Below, piece by piece: positions 43,039-55,700 of a DNA stretch of 64,000 bases (the stretch's first letter is position 1; the number at the start of each line of letters is the position of its first letter). The DNA is from Cyanophora paradoxa (taxonomy: Eukaryota; Glaucocystophyceae; Cyanophorales; Cyanophoraceae): NCBI GenBank assembly GCA_004431415.1, contig QPMI01000400.1, positions 186,001 to 250,000 on the forward strand, written 5' to 3'. Below the pieces are notes generated by a model. That model ran no database searches. It saw nothing but the letters and a program-made list of their open reading frames with translations, and had not been told where the DNA came from. The position numbers and the translations under genes were made by a program.

Positions 43039-43380
43039 TCAGAGGCCCGGGGTGGAGGCGAGCCAGCCGCGGCGGTAGAAGAAGGCGGTCGTGACGGCGG
43101 TCGCCAGGATCGTGAGCGCCCAGAAATAGGCGTACCCGTAGCGCCACCTGGGGCGGGGGCCGGGGCGTCGGGGCGCCTCGCGGGCTGGGGCGGGGCGGGC
43201 GGGGGCGGCCGACTTGGTCTCGGGCATGTCGAAGCTCATGGCGTAGACGGAGGCCAGGAAGGTGCCCGGGGTGAAGAGGGCTAGGTGTCCGTGGGCGAAC
43301 GCGAAGCAGCAGGAAGCAGCGGAGGCAGCCGAACCTATGAAGAGCGTGAGCACGCGGATGATCTCGTTCAGGTTCGCCTC
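43039..43380 (-). CDS. Second, alternative CorA C-terminal membrane module
   Basis: Downstream of the first CorA stop lies another copy of the terminal module, with a phase-0 acceptor (CGTCGCAG) before EANLNEIIRVLTLF. Splicing a short GTTCGG...CCTAG intron joins this to ALFTPGTFLASVYAMSFDMP. A last exon follows with RWRYGYAYFWALTILAT and FFYRRGWL, then TGA at 43039. The loop motif is YAM instead of the family's GMN. Because the acceptor phase equals that of the first module, it could serve as an alternative terminal exon set, or be a leftover of tandem duplication. Confidence 0.65.
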   Translation of the reverse strand, partial: EANLNEIIRVLTLFIGSAASAASCCFAFAHGHLALFTPGTFLASVYAMSFDMPETKSAAPARPAPAREAPRRPGPRPRWRYGYAYFWALTILATAVTTAFFYRRGWLASTPGL

Positions 43381-43489
43381 CTGCGACGAAGAGCACACCT
43401 CTGTCGTCCTGCGCGCCCCCGTCACCCCCCGCCCCGCGCCACGCAGGCCGCCCCGGCCCCCTAACCCGGTCCCCGCCACGCCCGCCGCC

Positions 43490-45885
43490 CTAGTCGGTCA
43501 GCCATCCGCGCGAGTGGTAGTAGTAGAACCTGAGGCGGGGCGGCGCAATCAGAAGCGGCGCGGCGGAGCGGGCGGGCGGGGCCGCTCCCGGGCGCACTGC
43601 GCGGCGAAGACGAGGAAGCAGACGACCCAGAAGACCGGGTAGCCGTAGCGCCAGTGCACCTGCGCGAGCGGGGCGGGCGCTCGGGCCGGGGCGGGGCGGC
43701 GGGGCGGGGCGGGGCGGGGCGGGAGAGGGGGCGCGCCTCGGGCTGCTCCTCGAAGAGCATGCCCTCGACGCAGGCGAGGAAGGTGCCCGGCACGAAAAGC
43801 GTCTCCACCAGAGCCAGGTACTTGAACGTCCGGTTCAGCTGCGCCATCTGCCGCCCCCGCCTCCTCAGGCGCGCCCCGCCGGCTCTCCCGAGCGCCCGCG
43901 CCGCACCTGCACGCTGTCCGCGACCTCCGAGGCCCTGCCGCCGGCCCCGCCCCGTCCCTTCCCGCGCCGCGGGGCCGCCCCGCGAGGCTCGCACCTTCGG
44001 CCGAAGTCGAGGAGGTTGTCGAGCACCTGGGGCGACGGGGCAGCGGCTCGGCGAGGCGCGCGGCCCTGCCGCGGGGCGGGCGGGCGGCCGCGCGCGCACG
44101 TCGAGGATGGCGATGCTCCGGTTCTTGATCTCGCCCAGGATCTCCCGGCTCCGCTCGGGGGCCCCAGCGCCGCCGGCGCCGGCGCCGCCTTCGAGAGCCG
44201 CTCCACCGCGTCCCGCATCGGCTGCCGCCCGTGAGCCGCGGGATGGCGCCCGGGGCCAGCGGCCGCGGGCCCGGCCCGCACCATGATCACGCGGCGGATG
44301 GCGAGCAGGTCGCGCTGCCGGCCGCGGCCGGCGTCAGCCGCGCCGGCGGCGAGCAGGCCGCGGCGCAGGCACCTCGAGGGCGTGCATGCGGCGGATCAGG
44401 AGCGGGCTCGCCTTCGTCAGCACCTGCGCGGGCCGGCGGTCACGGGCTGGTCCCTGGACCCCAGGCCTCAGCCGGCGCCGCCTGCCGCAGCGCGCTCGCC
44501 TCGTCGTCGAGCTCCTCCATCTCGTCCTGGTAGCTCTCCAGGATCGGCAGCGCGTGCTGCCCGACCCCCCGGTCGGCCCGCGCAGCGGCGCTTCGCCGCG
44601 CCGGGCGGGGGGAGCTCACGCCGATGGAGGCATCGATGAGGGCGCAGGCGAGGAAGGACGCGTCGTTGCTCCTGCGCGCGGCGCCGTCGGCCCGGGGCGC
44701 GCGCGGCGACTCGCGGCGGGGCGCGCATGCGCACCGGAGGCTCATTCGCGTGTCGAAGAGGTGCGCGTGGCACATGCGAAGCACGTCCCCGGTACCCGTG
44801 CAGCGCTGAGGCGGGTCAGTGGGCGGGCGGCAGCGATCCGGGGCCGAACTGGGGTGCGCACGTCTGGCGCGGCCTTGGCGCGGCCCTTGCCGGGCTTCCC
44901 GACTGGGGCGGACTCCGTGATGGTGACGACGATGTTGGGGGCCAGCACGATGTTCACCTGCTCCTGTGGGCCCGGCCGCTCGCTGCCGTCCGCGGCCAGA
45001 GCGGGCGGGCAGCGTTCGGGCCGGGGGCGCACGAGGCGGAGGCCGCCCTTCTCGTCGCCGCCGTGCCCGTCGCCGTGGCCGTGCCCGAGGCCGTGCCCGT
45101 TGTCCTCGGCCCCCTCGAGGTGCACGACGGACGCGATGAAGAAGGCCACGCGCGCCGTCACGTCCGCCTGCGCCCCGTCGGGCGGCGCGGCGCGGAGCGG
45201 TGCGGCGGCAATCACCTTCGGGCGGCTGGGCGGCCGAGTAATATCGGCGATCTGGAAGTCGCTGAGCCCGAACTCCTGCTGGATCGCCTTCAAAATCCCC
45301 AAGTCAAGCCCGTCCACTTTCACTGCATGACAGTGTGAGATAGATGGCGAGAACCCGCAGCGGATGAGGGGCAGCGCACCCCAGCGGACGGAGGCGCCGT
45401 CTCGCAGAGGAGCTTTGAGATCGTCGGTGAGCTCATTCATGGAGTGCAGCTGGTCCTCGTTGATGGTCTCCGGGCCGTACTCGATGACAGTCACGGCCGA
45501 AACCAGCGGAGCGACTTCCGTGGGCTCCGGCGCCACGAACCGCTCCGAGACCTCCTCTGCCATCGGGGCCTCTGCGCGGCGGCGCGGGTTCGCGTGAGTG
45601 CAAAACGCAGTGGAATGGATGAAGAAAACGATTCTGGCAACCAAATAAATGGTGGTGGGTCCAGAGAACGCCGCCTTCCACAGCCCCTTCATCTTCATCA
45701 GTTTCTTCGGATGCATCGCCACGGTCGGACGCGTCGCGCTCCTGCTCATGAGGACGGAAAGAGAACGCGGAAGCGAGAGATTTCTTAATCGCCGTCGCGG
45801 GAGGCTCGCGCTCATGCTCATGCTCGGTCTCATCGCTGCGCGTGCGTGAGCGGCGCGCGCGCGGGGCGCGCCTCGAATGCCGCAC
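43490..45885 (-). CDS. CorA-like divalent-cation transporter
   Basis: CorA proteins form pentameric Mg2+ channels with a large cytosolic domain and two C-terminal helices. The N-terminal part is acidic (SEETDEDEG, then PMAEEVSERFVAPEP); the exact start is unclear, since 45885 is a GTG and the ATGs nearby are in other frames. The soluble domain includes VSAVTVIEYGPETINEDQLH, KVDGLDLGILKAIQQEFGLS, ARVAFFIASVVHLEG, VNIVLAPNIVVTITES, CHAHLFDTRMSL, FLACALIDASI and ILESYQDEMEELDDEASALR. The membrane part reads MAQLNRTFKYLALVETLF, VPGTFLACVEGMLFEE and HWRYGYPVFWVVCFLVFAA, ending YYYHSRGWLTD and TAG at 43490. The signature loop is EGM-L rather than GMN, so ion selectivity is uncertain. A His/Gly/Asp-rich linker (GHGLGHGHGDGHGGD) could bind metals. 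Confidence 0.8.
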
Positions 45886-46468
45886 GAAGAAACGGATGCA
45901 ATCGTGTGCCTGGGTGCAAGTCAGTTCCTGTGCAGTTCCCTCGTGCGGCAGTCAGCCCGCGGCGCGGACGTACCGGCGGTCCAGCCGCGGCCTCGTCGTT
46001 GAGGTTTCAAATGAGCGCCGCCGATCCTGCTGCAGAGAGCGGGCGGGGCCAAGCAGGGGCGAGCGCTCTCCGTGTTCCGCGGCCGCGTGCGCGGTAGACA
46101 TGCCACTGTTCGATGAAGGTCTAAACAGGAGCAAAGATCTGCATACCCCGGCCTGCGTACGGCGTGGTACCCCAGTTCGTTGCTGCAAACGCAATGACGT
46201 CGTTCATCGCCGCATCTCCCTTGTCCGGTGAGCACTCTCGCCACACATTTCGAGCTCGTGCATTTGGACGGCCCGGCGAATCGGCCTAACCGGCTTGTGC
46301 GACGTCGGCCCTTCGGCGCGCCGGTGACGCTGCGCGCGTCGCCACAGCGCGGCCTAGCAAGCATCGCGTAGGCGCGGTTTGTACGCCGCCGCCCTCGTCT
46401 TGACCCTGGCATCTTCGGCGCAGGCCGTGCCTCGGCGTCGCCGTCTGTCGCCGTTCCTCGTGGCGAAG
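45886..46468. promoter_or_regulatory. Divergent intergenic region, no gene seen
   Basis: About 580 bp lie between the CorA-like and HisG gene starts. Open frames here lack the splice-bounded, family-like segments seen in the flanking genes, so I read it as two promoters and 5' untranslated regions. Confidence 0.4.
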
Positions 46469-48196
46469 ATGCGGCCGTTTGCCGCCAGCCTTTGCGGGAG
46501 AAGGTCTGTCCGGCCCCCGCCGCCGCTGCGCCCCTAGTCGCAGCCTGACACGCGCGAAGCTGCGGGCGCGGAGTTTCTTCGGCAGGGCGACCCCCTCCAA
46601 GCAGAACACCACCGCGCAAAAGACCACTTTCAGCTGCGTCGCGTCCGCCGAGGAGAGCGATGACGGCCTGGAGGCGCTGGGAAGCAGGTGCGCTAGTGCG
46701 ACGGGCTCGGCTCGGCTGTTGGACTGCCGGCTCACTGGAGGCGCCAGGACGCCCTCGCCCGGGATGGAGCTGAAGGAGGTCACGGCGTCGCTGCCGTGGA
46801 CGCACCGGAACACGCTGAAGATCGGCGTGCCGAAGGGGAGCCTGCAGGAGTCGACCTTCCGCATGCTGAGGAAGGCCGGCTACACGATGTCGCTTGCCTC
46901 GGACCGCTCTTACTTCCCCAGCGTCGACGACTCCGAGCTGGAGCCCATCATGCTGCGGTCCGTTGCGCTCTTGCCGCCCGCATCCACTTGCACAAGCTGA
47001 GCGTCCTGCCAGCGCCCAGGACATGTCGCGGTACGTCGCGGACGGGGCCCTCGACTGCGGCATCTGCGGCAACGACTGGATCCTCGAGAACGGCCGGGAC
47101 GTCGTGCGGGTTGCCCAGCTCGAGTACAGCAAGCAGGTGCCACTACCCCCCCCCCTTCCCCCCCCCTGGCCCCCCGGCTCCCCACGCCCTCCCCTGAGAG
47201 CGCACCTCTGCAGACTATGGCGCGCGTGCGCTGGGTTCTCGCTGTCCCCGGTGCGGGCCGGCGGACCGAGCGCCGCCCCGCGCACGCCGCGCCTGACGGG
47301 CCGCCGCACCGCAGAGCACTCGGGGATCAAGCGGGTGGAGGACCTGCGCGGGTGCGCGGGCCGCTCCGCGGCGGGTTCGCGGTGGAGGGGGGCGGGGCCG
47401 AGGGGGGCGGGGGCGGCAGGAAGCGGGTGGCGACGGAGCTGCTGGAGGTGACGAAGGAGTACTTCCGCCAGAAGAACGTCGACGTCGAGGTCGAGTTCTC
47501 CTGGGGTGCGCCCCTTGCCGGCCCGCCGGCCAGCCGGCCGCCACCGCTGCTGAAGGCGGGCGGGGCCGGCGGGCAGGGGCGACGGAGGTGAAGGTGAGCG
47601 CGGGGCTGGCGGATGCGATCGTGGACCTGACGGAGACGGGCCGGAGCCTCTCGGCGAACCGCCTCATCATCCTCGACACCATCTGCTGGTCCACCACCGA
47701 GTTCATCGCCAACGAGAAGGCCTGGAGCGACCCCTGGAAGCGCCAGGTGCACACACCCCGCCCCCCCGCCCGCCGGCCGGGGCGCCGGGCCGGCTGACTG
47801 GGGCGGGGGAGCAGAAGATGGAGCAGATGGCGATGCTGCTGCAGGGGGCCATCGCGGCGGAGGCCAAGGTCGGCCTCAAGCTCAACTGCCTCGAGAAGGA
47901 CCTCCCCGCCGTCGTCGCCACCCTCCCCGCCCTCAAGCGCCCCACCGTCCGCCCCGCCCCGCCCGCCCCGCACCGCTCCGCGCCGCCCCAGCCCCCGCAG
48001 GTGTCGCCGCTGACGGAGGACGGCTGGGTCGCCGTGGAGACCATCCTGGACGAGAAGGTCGTCCGCTCCCTCATCCCCCGCCTCAAGGAGGCCGGCGCCG
48101 AGGGGCTCATCGAGTACCCGTTGAACAAAGCACGTACCCCCCTCGCCCGCTGCGGGAGCTTGGGCCCCCTCTGACACGCAGCAGGTCATCCCTTGA
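46469..48196 (+). CDS. hisG: ATP phosphoribosyltransferase HisG, plastid-targeted
   Basis: HisG condenses ATP with PRPP, the first committed step of histidine synthesis. The ATG at 46469, with a small intron (GTCTGTCC...GTCGCAG), gives [20 protein letters not shown] and an Arg/Ser-rich, acid-poor leader up to [11 protein letters not shown], a likely transit peptide. The catalytic part reads [61 protein letters not shown] and the PRPP-loop region [16 protein letters not shown]. The C-terminal regulatory HisG_C domain follows ([33 protein letters not shown]). The terminal KVIP is supplied by a last exon after the GC-AG intron 48130-48184, and the stop is TGA 48194-48196. It is long-form HisG, so histidine feedback is expected from the family. 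Confidence 0.93.
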
Positions 48197-48587
48197 GACG
48201 GTCATCGCTTTTTTTTACAGTGTATAGGCTCATCATCGGCAGTGTTAAGCAGTGGCGTTGATGCATTTACATTGATCCACGGTGCTTTCACTGGGCTCCG
48301 CATGCAGGCTCGTACACGTGCGCGTGCCCTCGTGCCACGGTGATCGGGAACCAATTGCAACGCGTACGTGCACGTGGGCGGGCGTCCTGGCACACCGTAC
48401 CGCGGTAGCGGCGCCGGCGGGGGTCCTGGCACAATTGCCCTAATCAAGAGGCTGTACTACGGTACACTGTGACAGGTCCTACGGTACCGGTACACGATCG
48501 CGCGATCATGATCAACTGCAAATGTACACTGTACAGGGGCCCCGCGGCTCCCGGCGTGTGCGGGGCCCGGGGGCAATCCGCGATCGA

Positions 48588-49586
48588 TCATAGTTTCGCC
48601 GTGGCTTGGATGCCCGTGGCCGAAGCTGCAGCCGCGACCGCGCGCCGCGGATCGCCCAGCTCGTTCAGGAGCTTGTTCAGCCGCAGGAGAAGAATCTTGA
48701 GCTCCTCCGCTCTTGCGACCTGCAGCTCCTTCTCCGGGTCATTTCGAAGCCTGGCCTGCAGCAGATCCAGCATCTCTTCCGCACTTTTCCCTGCGAGCGT
48801 GCATTAGACATTCGGCCGAGGCCACCGGCACGGCGGCGCATGCGTGAGTAAAGAAGCTCGCACCCGTGGCGCACACTATGAAGATATAGCCGAACCTGCA
48901 CACGTGGGGAGAATAAGCGCACCCGTGCTGGAAGCATGGGCCGCGACGCGCTCGAACTTTTTCAAGTATTCTTCGTTTTCCGATGCAAGCGCGTGCAGCA
49001 CCTCTTCGCTCGCCTGGCTTGTGCCCGCCTGCATTCGCGTTGTTCACGTCACGCTCAGGTGGCGCACTGGCCGCGGAATGCGGCTCACATTATGCGGGTA
49101 TGCATTATGCATATGCGCATGCGCTGCCCGACGGCCGGCCGGATGGGCGCCTATAGCTAGCAGCTAGGCAGTTGCGCGGCGTACGGGCCGCGCACCTGCT
49201 CTTTCTCGGCCCATTGCTTTGTGTCCTGAAACTTCGTGCGGAGCGCATCGATGTCCCCGATCTGCGTGCACGTACGTAAGAGCGAACCGGTTTCACACGC
49301 TGAACCAGCCCGAACGTACTTTAGGGTGATGGCTAAAGCTCTCAAGCGCGTCGACGCGGTCGAGGTTGTTCCACACCGTTTCGGCAAACGCGAGCAGCGC
49401 TCCGAGCGATGGGAACGGCCGGTGCGCCATCTGCCGGACGGTTCGGCCACGACTGGATGGCGGCGGGGCGGGCGGCGCATTCACCAGTCTCTCGCACCAT
49501 CGTCGGGAGCCGCAGCACTTGAAGAGGCTCTCGTAGCAGTCCCGCGGGGGCATCGTGTTCAGCGCCATAAACCCCTGCCCGGACAT
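48588..49586 (-). CDS. OHCU decarboxylase (URAD), probably peroxisomal
   Basis: This enzyme converts 2-oxo-4-hydroxy-4-carboxy-5-ureidoimidazoline to S-allantoin, the last step of urate oxidation. The ATG at 49586 (MSGQGFMALNTMPPRDCYES) begins the domain. Next come FKCCGSRRWCERLVN, PFPSLGALLAFAETVWNNL and FSHHPK; the HP pair is the family's catalytic histidine region. This joins across an intron to IGDIDALRTKF, then QASEEVLHALASENEEYL, FGYIFIVCATGKSAEEML and LRNDPEKELQVARAEELKIL. It ends GIQATAKL and TGA at 48588. The final AKL tripeptide is a recognised peroxisomal targeting signal type 1 variant. Introns are longer (about 60-150 bp) than in the GC-rich genes. Confidence 0.93.
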
Positions 49587-49743
49587 CGCAGCAGAACACG
49601 TTCACGCGCTCAAGCCGCCTTGAAGTCGGCGCTGAGTCGGACTGTCGGAGTGACGGAGTCTCAGGGGGGGTAGACCGTTCGAAGCGCGAGCCCGCCCATT
49701 TCACGGCCACCGCCCCGCCCGAGCGCGCGGAGCGCTGGGGAAC

Positions 49744-52700
49744 ATGCCTCTGCAGGACGCACAGTCCCCAGAGCCTCAAGCAATCGTCCCGGCGGGCGAG
49801 CCCCCGCCGCCGCCGCCCCCGCCTCCCAGCATCGGCCCGGATGGCCAAGCCCCGCGCCCCACCAGTCTCAAGACGTTTTCCACGTGGTGTACATCGCATG
49901 GAGTAGCTCTGCTCGCTTCGCAGCAGCCGGCGGACCTCGAGCGGTTCGACGCGGCCGTGCGGCCCTGGCTGGCGTTCTTTTTGAAGCACTACCTTGGCCG
50001 GAAGATCTTTACGAAGATCAGGATTCGGGAAGGTGCGGCGCATGCTGCCGCACGCGCCCCGCTGTTCGCTGCAGCTAAGTGCGCGTTCGCTTTCGGCCGG
50101 CAGACGACGTCCCCTCGCAGCAAGTCCTTGTCTTACGCTTCATCGAATGGTTTCTGATGAGGCGTATTGCGGCTGTTGGTGGCGACGGCGACCCTGTGAA
50201 AGTGGGCAACGTACTTTTTTCTCTCCTGGCGAACATTGGAGAAGCCGTCTCTCCAGCCATCATTTCGAGCACTGCCGAAGCCATCTACCAGACCTTACAT
50301 GTCGGCTTCCTGGGCTCAAGGCAGGGCGCTTGGCCGCTTGCCCTCGCCGCAGCTGAAGATTTGATCGCCGTGCTTGAAGGCGAGAACGACCCATGCTGAT
50401 CCTGCACACGCCGCGTTCGCTGACTGCATCTCAGACCTTGCAGTTGTTGATGAGCACTTGTCCTCAAAACTTCGTCCCGGCGAGGATCCTGAGGGGTGCA
50501 CATGCAAGTTTCCGCTCGAAGATGGCCCGGAGGCAATCATCCATCCCTTCGCTTCTTTTGTGGCCGCCACGCGTTCTCGCTGCGACTCGAACCAGCTTGA
50601 GGCGCCGATCCCCCTCGAGATCTGCTGCCTTGAACGAGTTGCGCGCTTCCAAGTGGGCGTAACTTTTGCCATTTACCGGCTTGTTAGCGATCTGGCCCCT
50701 GCCTTCAATCCGATTTCGTACCGCCTGTGGCCGGTACTTGCAAATCAGTTGAAACTTGGACCTCCCGCCGTCAAAGTCGTGCGCTCTTGTTTATCGTGGC
50801 CACACGTGCCAGGATGGCCTTGTGGTGATCATTCGCTCTTGCCAGATTTCACTTCAAGCCGCAACCGTCCTCGCGCAGCATTTTGAGGTTCCAAGAGAGA
50901 CCGCTGGCCATGTTGCCTCTGCCTCGTCTGTAGTGCTCATCATGGCCGCTGTCGACTCCCCTGTCTTCGCTTCTCTTCGGTGCTACGCTGCTTGGCTGTC
51001 AAGATCTTTGAGCTTTTGACACAGGCTCTAATCGTTCCTGATGCTGGCCAGATCCATCGAGGGCGCGCAGCACTTAGCCGCGTGGCTATCTTGTCTGGCT
51101 AGCCGTCTGGATCCCGACATCCTGCGCATCGGATTCTCCTCTGCTGTGGATGCCTGCTGCAAGATCGTCCTCTCGCCCGACGTTGCAGAGACCCTCAAAG
51201 TATGTCATTCTGTTGCTGCGCGCGCCCCGTCGGCTTTCGAGGATTAATCTATGGATGCAGGTGGCCGTTTGCGAGCTGCTCACCGTCCTTGTGACGGGCA
51301 GTTCTGCAGGAGCGGTGGGCCAAGCCGTCCGGCAGCGGGTCACATCGTCAGCGCCGATGTTAGCGCCCATCCTGCACAACTGCACCAGCAGTGTGCGTGC
51401 GGCAGTCATCGCTTTCCTGCAAGCGTCGGTGTTTGGCACCCGGCTTGCAGCGGACAAATCTGTTGCAGCCGCCGGCGGGGGCACGCTCTCTCCGGACAAC
51501 TCACAGAGCCCGCGCCGGCGCGCCGGCTCGCCACCACTGCAGAAGCGTCGTCGTTTTTCAGGTGTCGACTCTGCCGAGCGGCGGCCTGCAGATCCGGAGC
51601 CGCTGGTGGCGCCTCCCCCGCCGCTGGGAGCAGAGGTGGCGATAGATGCTGTCATCGACCTCACTGGCGACGACGACGAGCCGCCCCGGCAAGAGCCGAC
51701 GGAACCTCGTGGCCCTCCCTCGCGTCGCGGGAACACAGCACTCGCGGCAGAAACTGGAGCTGGACCCAGCAAGCCTGCACGCACACCTGCAGCCTCGGCT
51801 CGCCTTCTGACAGGTCGCCGGCCGCCAAGGACGCCGCGCTCCGGAGGTCGTCCCACTGGCCTCCCCCTTCCTATTCCCCTGGATCTCGACAGTTCGCTCG
51901 TTGAGTCCGTGATTCACATCCTCTTCCCCCCGGGACCGCTGCCTGCAGCTGCTCCTCCCGATCCTCCTGTTCCTTCCGATCTTCCCACCCGTCTTTGGCT
52001 GGCCGATGCTTGTGTCCGCCTCTTCCGGTCCCGCATCTCCGCTCTTCGGGCGCTCTCCAGTGGCGTTTCGATTCCCGAACGCGTCTTCGCTCTTGTCGAG
52101 GCTGCGGTATCAGAACTTTTTGCGGTGCGCAACGTCCACTACACGCTCGCTTCCTTCAAAATTTGCTTGTCACTAATATTGCGATGCAGAACCCAGCGGT
52201 GATCTCTCCGGCGATGTCGTTGTGCGAGGCTCTTCTCGGGACGTTAGGTGCACGCGCAGAACCGCTCCATGTTTCTGCTTTCGACTCTCATGATCATGTG
52301 CATCCTGCATCGCAGCCCAAGGCGACCTCGCGCCGATCAACGAGAAGATGCTTGCACTCGCCCTTGCTCCATGGACTTCCCACGTCTCAGATCCTCTCTC
52401 CTGTGCGTTTGAACTCGCTTGCTTTTTTATTTGCTCGCCTAATGTATATGGCATTGATCCACGAGCGACACGACAGACGAGACACGAGCGACGAGTCTTC
52501 GTGTGCTTTCCAACCTGCCCGGAGCCATGGGCATTGTGGAACGGGCCACCGCTATCCGTTCCGCCATTACGCATTGCCAAGCTGCCATACGGGTTGCGGG
52601 GTTGCAGGCGGCCTGTGTTCTTGTCCGCCACAGTCTTGCAATTGGCTCTGCGGCCGCTGGCTTCGTCGACGCTGAACAAATTCTCTTCAAAGCTGTCGTG

Positions 52701-55700
52701 TAAGCCTGATTTTACTCTCCCCTAAATGCGAATTGCAAGATAACGTTTTTTAACCGTACCTCCTCGCAGTGCGGCAGCGGACGATGCGGAGCACGTGGTA
52801 CAAGAGGCAGCGGCGCGCGCTTTCGGGGCGCTCGCCTGCTTGATCAACGGGGACTGTGAGGTCCCACCCTCGTCGACTCCGTGCCTCTCTATCGACGAGC
52901 ATCCTGCCGGCGATACCGGCTTTGTTCCGCAGTGCAACTCGTGCGATAGCGACCAGAGTAAACTCTCACAGGCCCTCAATCTTCCGGAGGCAAGCCGCCG
53001 CCTTGCCGAGCTTTCGTCGGGCGCGCTTTCCTTTGAGCTATGGGCTCCTTTTGAGCGCCTACTCGACGACGTGCACCCTGTCCCTGTTCGTGTCGAAGCG
53101 CTCGACTCCTTCCGCCGCCTTTTCCGCCACACCGGTTGCACTGCAGCCGCTAAGGACATCACCCAGCGCATCTTCAACATGACCTTCAAGGATGCAGACC
53201 GTGACGTACGCCTTGCCGGCGGCTTCTGCCTTCCCGTCATTGCCTACACCCAGGGGGCCCTCATCGAGGAGCTGGGGCCACCAAGCGCCACACAGCAGGC
53301 TCAGCACGCCATTCAGAGCGCCACGGAGGGTATCGCGACGAAGGTTGTCATGATTACGCAGGAGCTGGAGAGAGCGGCGAAGGCGAAGAAAGAGAGAGAC
53401 GACAAGAGCTGGAAGGAGGCGGCCGACCAGCTGGAGACGGCAGTATACGCTCTCGGGGTGCTTGCCTCTGCGGCACTGAAGCGGCCGTCTGGCAAGACCT
53501 TGGGAATGTACGGGCGCAGGTTGGTGCGCCTCCTCTCAAGCGAGCACATGCTTGTGTCGAATGCAGCTGCGGACACGCTGTGGTCAATGGCGAATCTCCG
53601 GGGCCAGAGCATCTCCGACTTCGTTCTCGAGCAACGCGAATGGATTTTCAGCGCCCTTTTCTTCAACAACAGCTTCTTGGACACGCCCCGCGTCGCTGAG
53701 AACTTCGTGTCGGTTGTTGGCGGGCACGGCTCGCTCCGGGAGTATCTCGTTGCGAACGCGCACCACATCTTCCCTGTCGTCATGCGCTTTTGCGTCGAAG
53801 GGCGCGCCCCGACCCGCTCCTCTCCGACATCGCATCTAGATTTGATGGCGGGGGCGCAGGAAGAGTGACGATTCGATACCGATACAGCTTGCCAGGGTGA
53901 TGGGGCGGAATGTCGGCGAAGTGATCTGCGAGAACACTCAGCACAGTGCGTTGCTGCCCCCGCCGCGTTGTCCACGGACTCATGCACCCTCAGTCCTTTC
54001 CTACCTACTCATCAACGCCGAAAACTTGAAGGAGATGGACAGATTCCTCCAGTTCATGCAAGATATGGCGCGCACGCCCCGCCTGCGTGTACGGCCCCTT
54101 CCCAGTCTTACGCCGAGCGCCAGACAAGCCTTAGCCCGAACGAGATCCTGAGGGCGAAGCTCTCGGACCTGACGACCGAGGTTGTCCTCTTCCTCGGCGA
54201 CGAGAGCCCCTCGCTGCGGGATCGGGCCCTGCGTGGCCTGAGGATGATTGCGACTTCGTTCACAACTGCCGGGTCTTCCCGCGCATTGGAACTGGCGCGG
54301 GATGGCGAGAAGGCGAGGGCGGCGATGCAGGACTTCCTCGTCAAGCAACACCTCTCCATAATCTACGATATCAACGGCCGCATTCGCCCCAAGGCGTGCA
54401 CCTCCCTTTCGTTTCCGCTCTCTACCCAGCCCGCCCCATGCATGTAGCTGAAGGTGGTGCAGACAAGCGGAGTGTCGACAGCGGAGAAGGTGCAGGCATT
54501 GCGAGCCTTGGCGAAGACACTCGAGTATATCGGGGACCGGGCGGAGACGTTCGCCTCCAAAGTCCTTGCCACCATCACCCTGGCCTTCCGTCAAGCGCCC
54601 TACCCCGTCCGCCTGGCCGGCGCCCACTGTCTTAAGGCCTTTGCAGAGTGCGCCCGGCTGCGCGCCCCCGTTGCGCCATCCGCTGACCCTTAGGACAGGC
54701 GGATCCCGCCGGAGGTGCTGGGCCCCATCCTGGGCCAGCTGGTCGTCAACGCGCTGCCGACGGTGAAGGCGGAGGCCGGGACTCCTGTGGCGCCCGGGGT
54801 GGAGACGGCTGGCGGGGTGGTGCTGGAGGTGCTGCGCTACCTCATCGTCGACCGCCTGGAGACCTTCAAAGGGCACTTCGCGGACATCCCGCCCGTGGAC
54901 GAGAGCATCGCCGGCCTCGAGCCCGTCGTCCGCGTCCTCCGCGAGCACGGCAAGCAGGCCGTGGGCACGGACGAGAGGGTCGAGCTCCTCGTCAGGTGCA
55001 CGCGGCACGAGAACCCCACCGTGCGCTGCATGGCCCTCGAGCAGCTGGCCGTCACCCTCGAGGGCTCCGGCGCCCCCTGGATCCTCGGCCAGACCCGTGC
55101 CGAAGCCCTCGACGACCGCACCCTCTCCCTCATCGACGCCCTTCTCAAGTGCGGCGCCACGCCCCGAGCCCCTCGCACCAGGGCGCCGGCAGCTGACGGG
55201 GGCGCAGGGCGTGCTCGGACGGGGCGCAGGCGGCGCGGCCACTGGCCGCGCGGTGCCTCGGGCTCGTGGGCGCCGTGGACCCGGCGAGGGTCGGGGCGAG
55301 GGAGGAGGAGGCGCGCCCCGAGCTGGAGGCGACGGACGGCGTCATCTCCTCAAAGCTCATCACCGACTGTCTCGCGCGCATCCTCCGCTCGGCGGAGAGC
55401 ACGTCGCTGCAGGACGGGGCCGCCGCCGCCATCCAGCACATCCTGCCCCACATGGGCGTGACGCAGGAGGTGCCGCAGCTCGTGCGGCAGGGGGCCCTCG
55501 GGGAGGGCCCGGGGAGGGAGCTGCTGCAGGGCAACTCCGCGCTGCGGGAAGCCTGCGAGTGGTGGAACTCGCTCGCCGACGAGGACCCCGCCGCCGACAT
55601 CACGTCCCTCATCGAGCCGTACATCAGCTCGAAGTCAGTCCGCCCACAGTCGCCACCGCGCCTCCGCTCCAGCCCCAACCGCCCCGCAGGTACTCGTTGA

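Noticed and set aside
45921-47330. 469-residue minus-strand open frame antisense to HisG
   Set aside because: No motif or splice pattern, and it overlaps well-supported HisG exons on the other strand.
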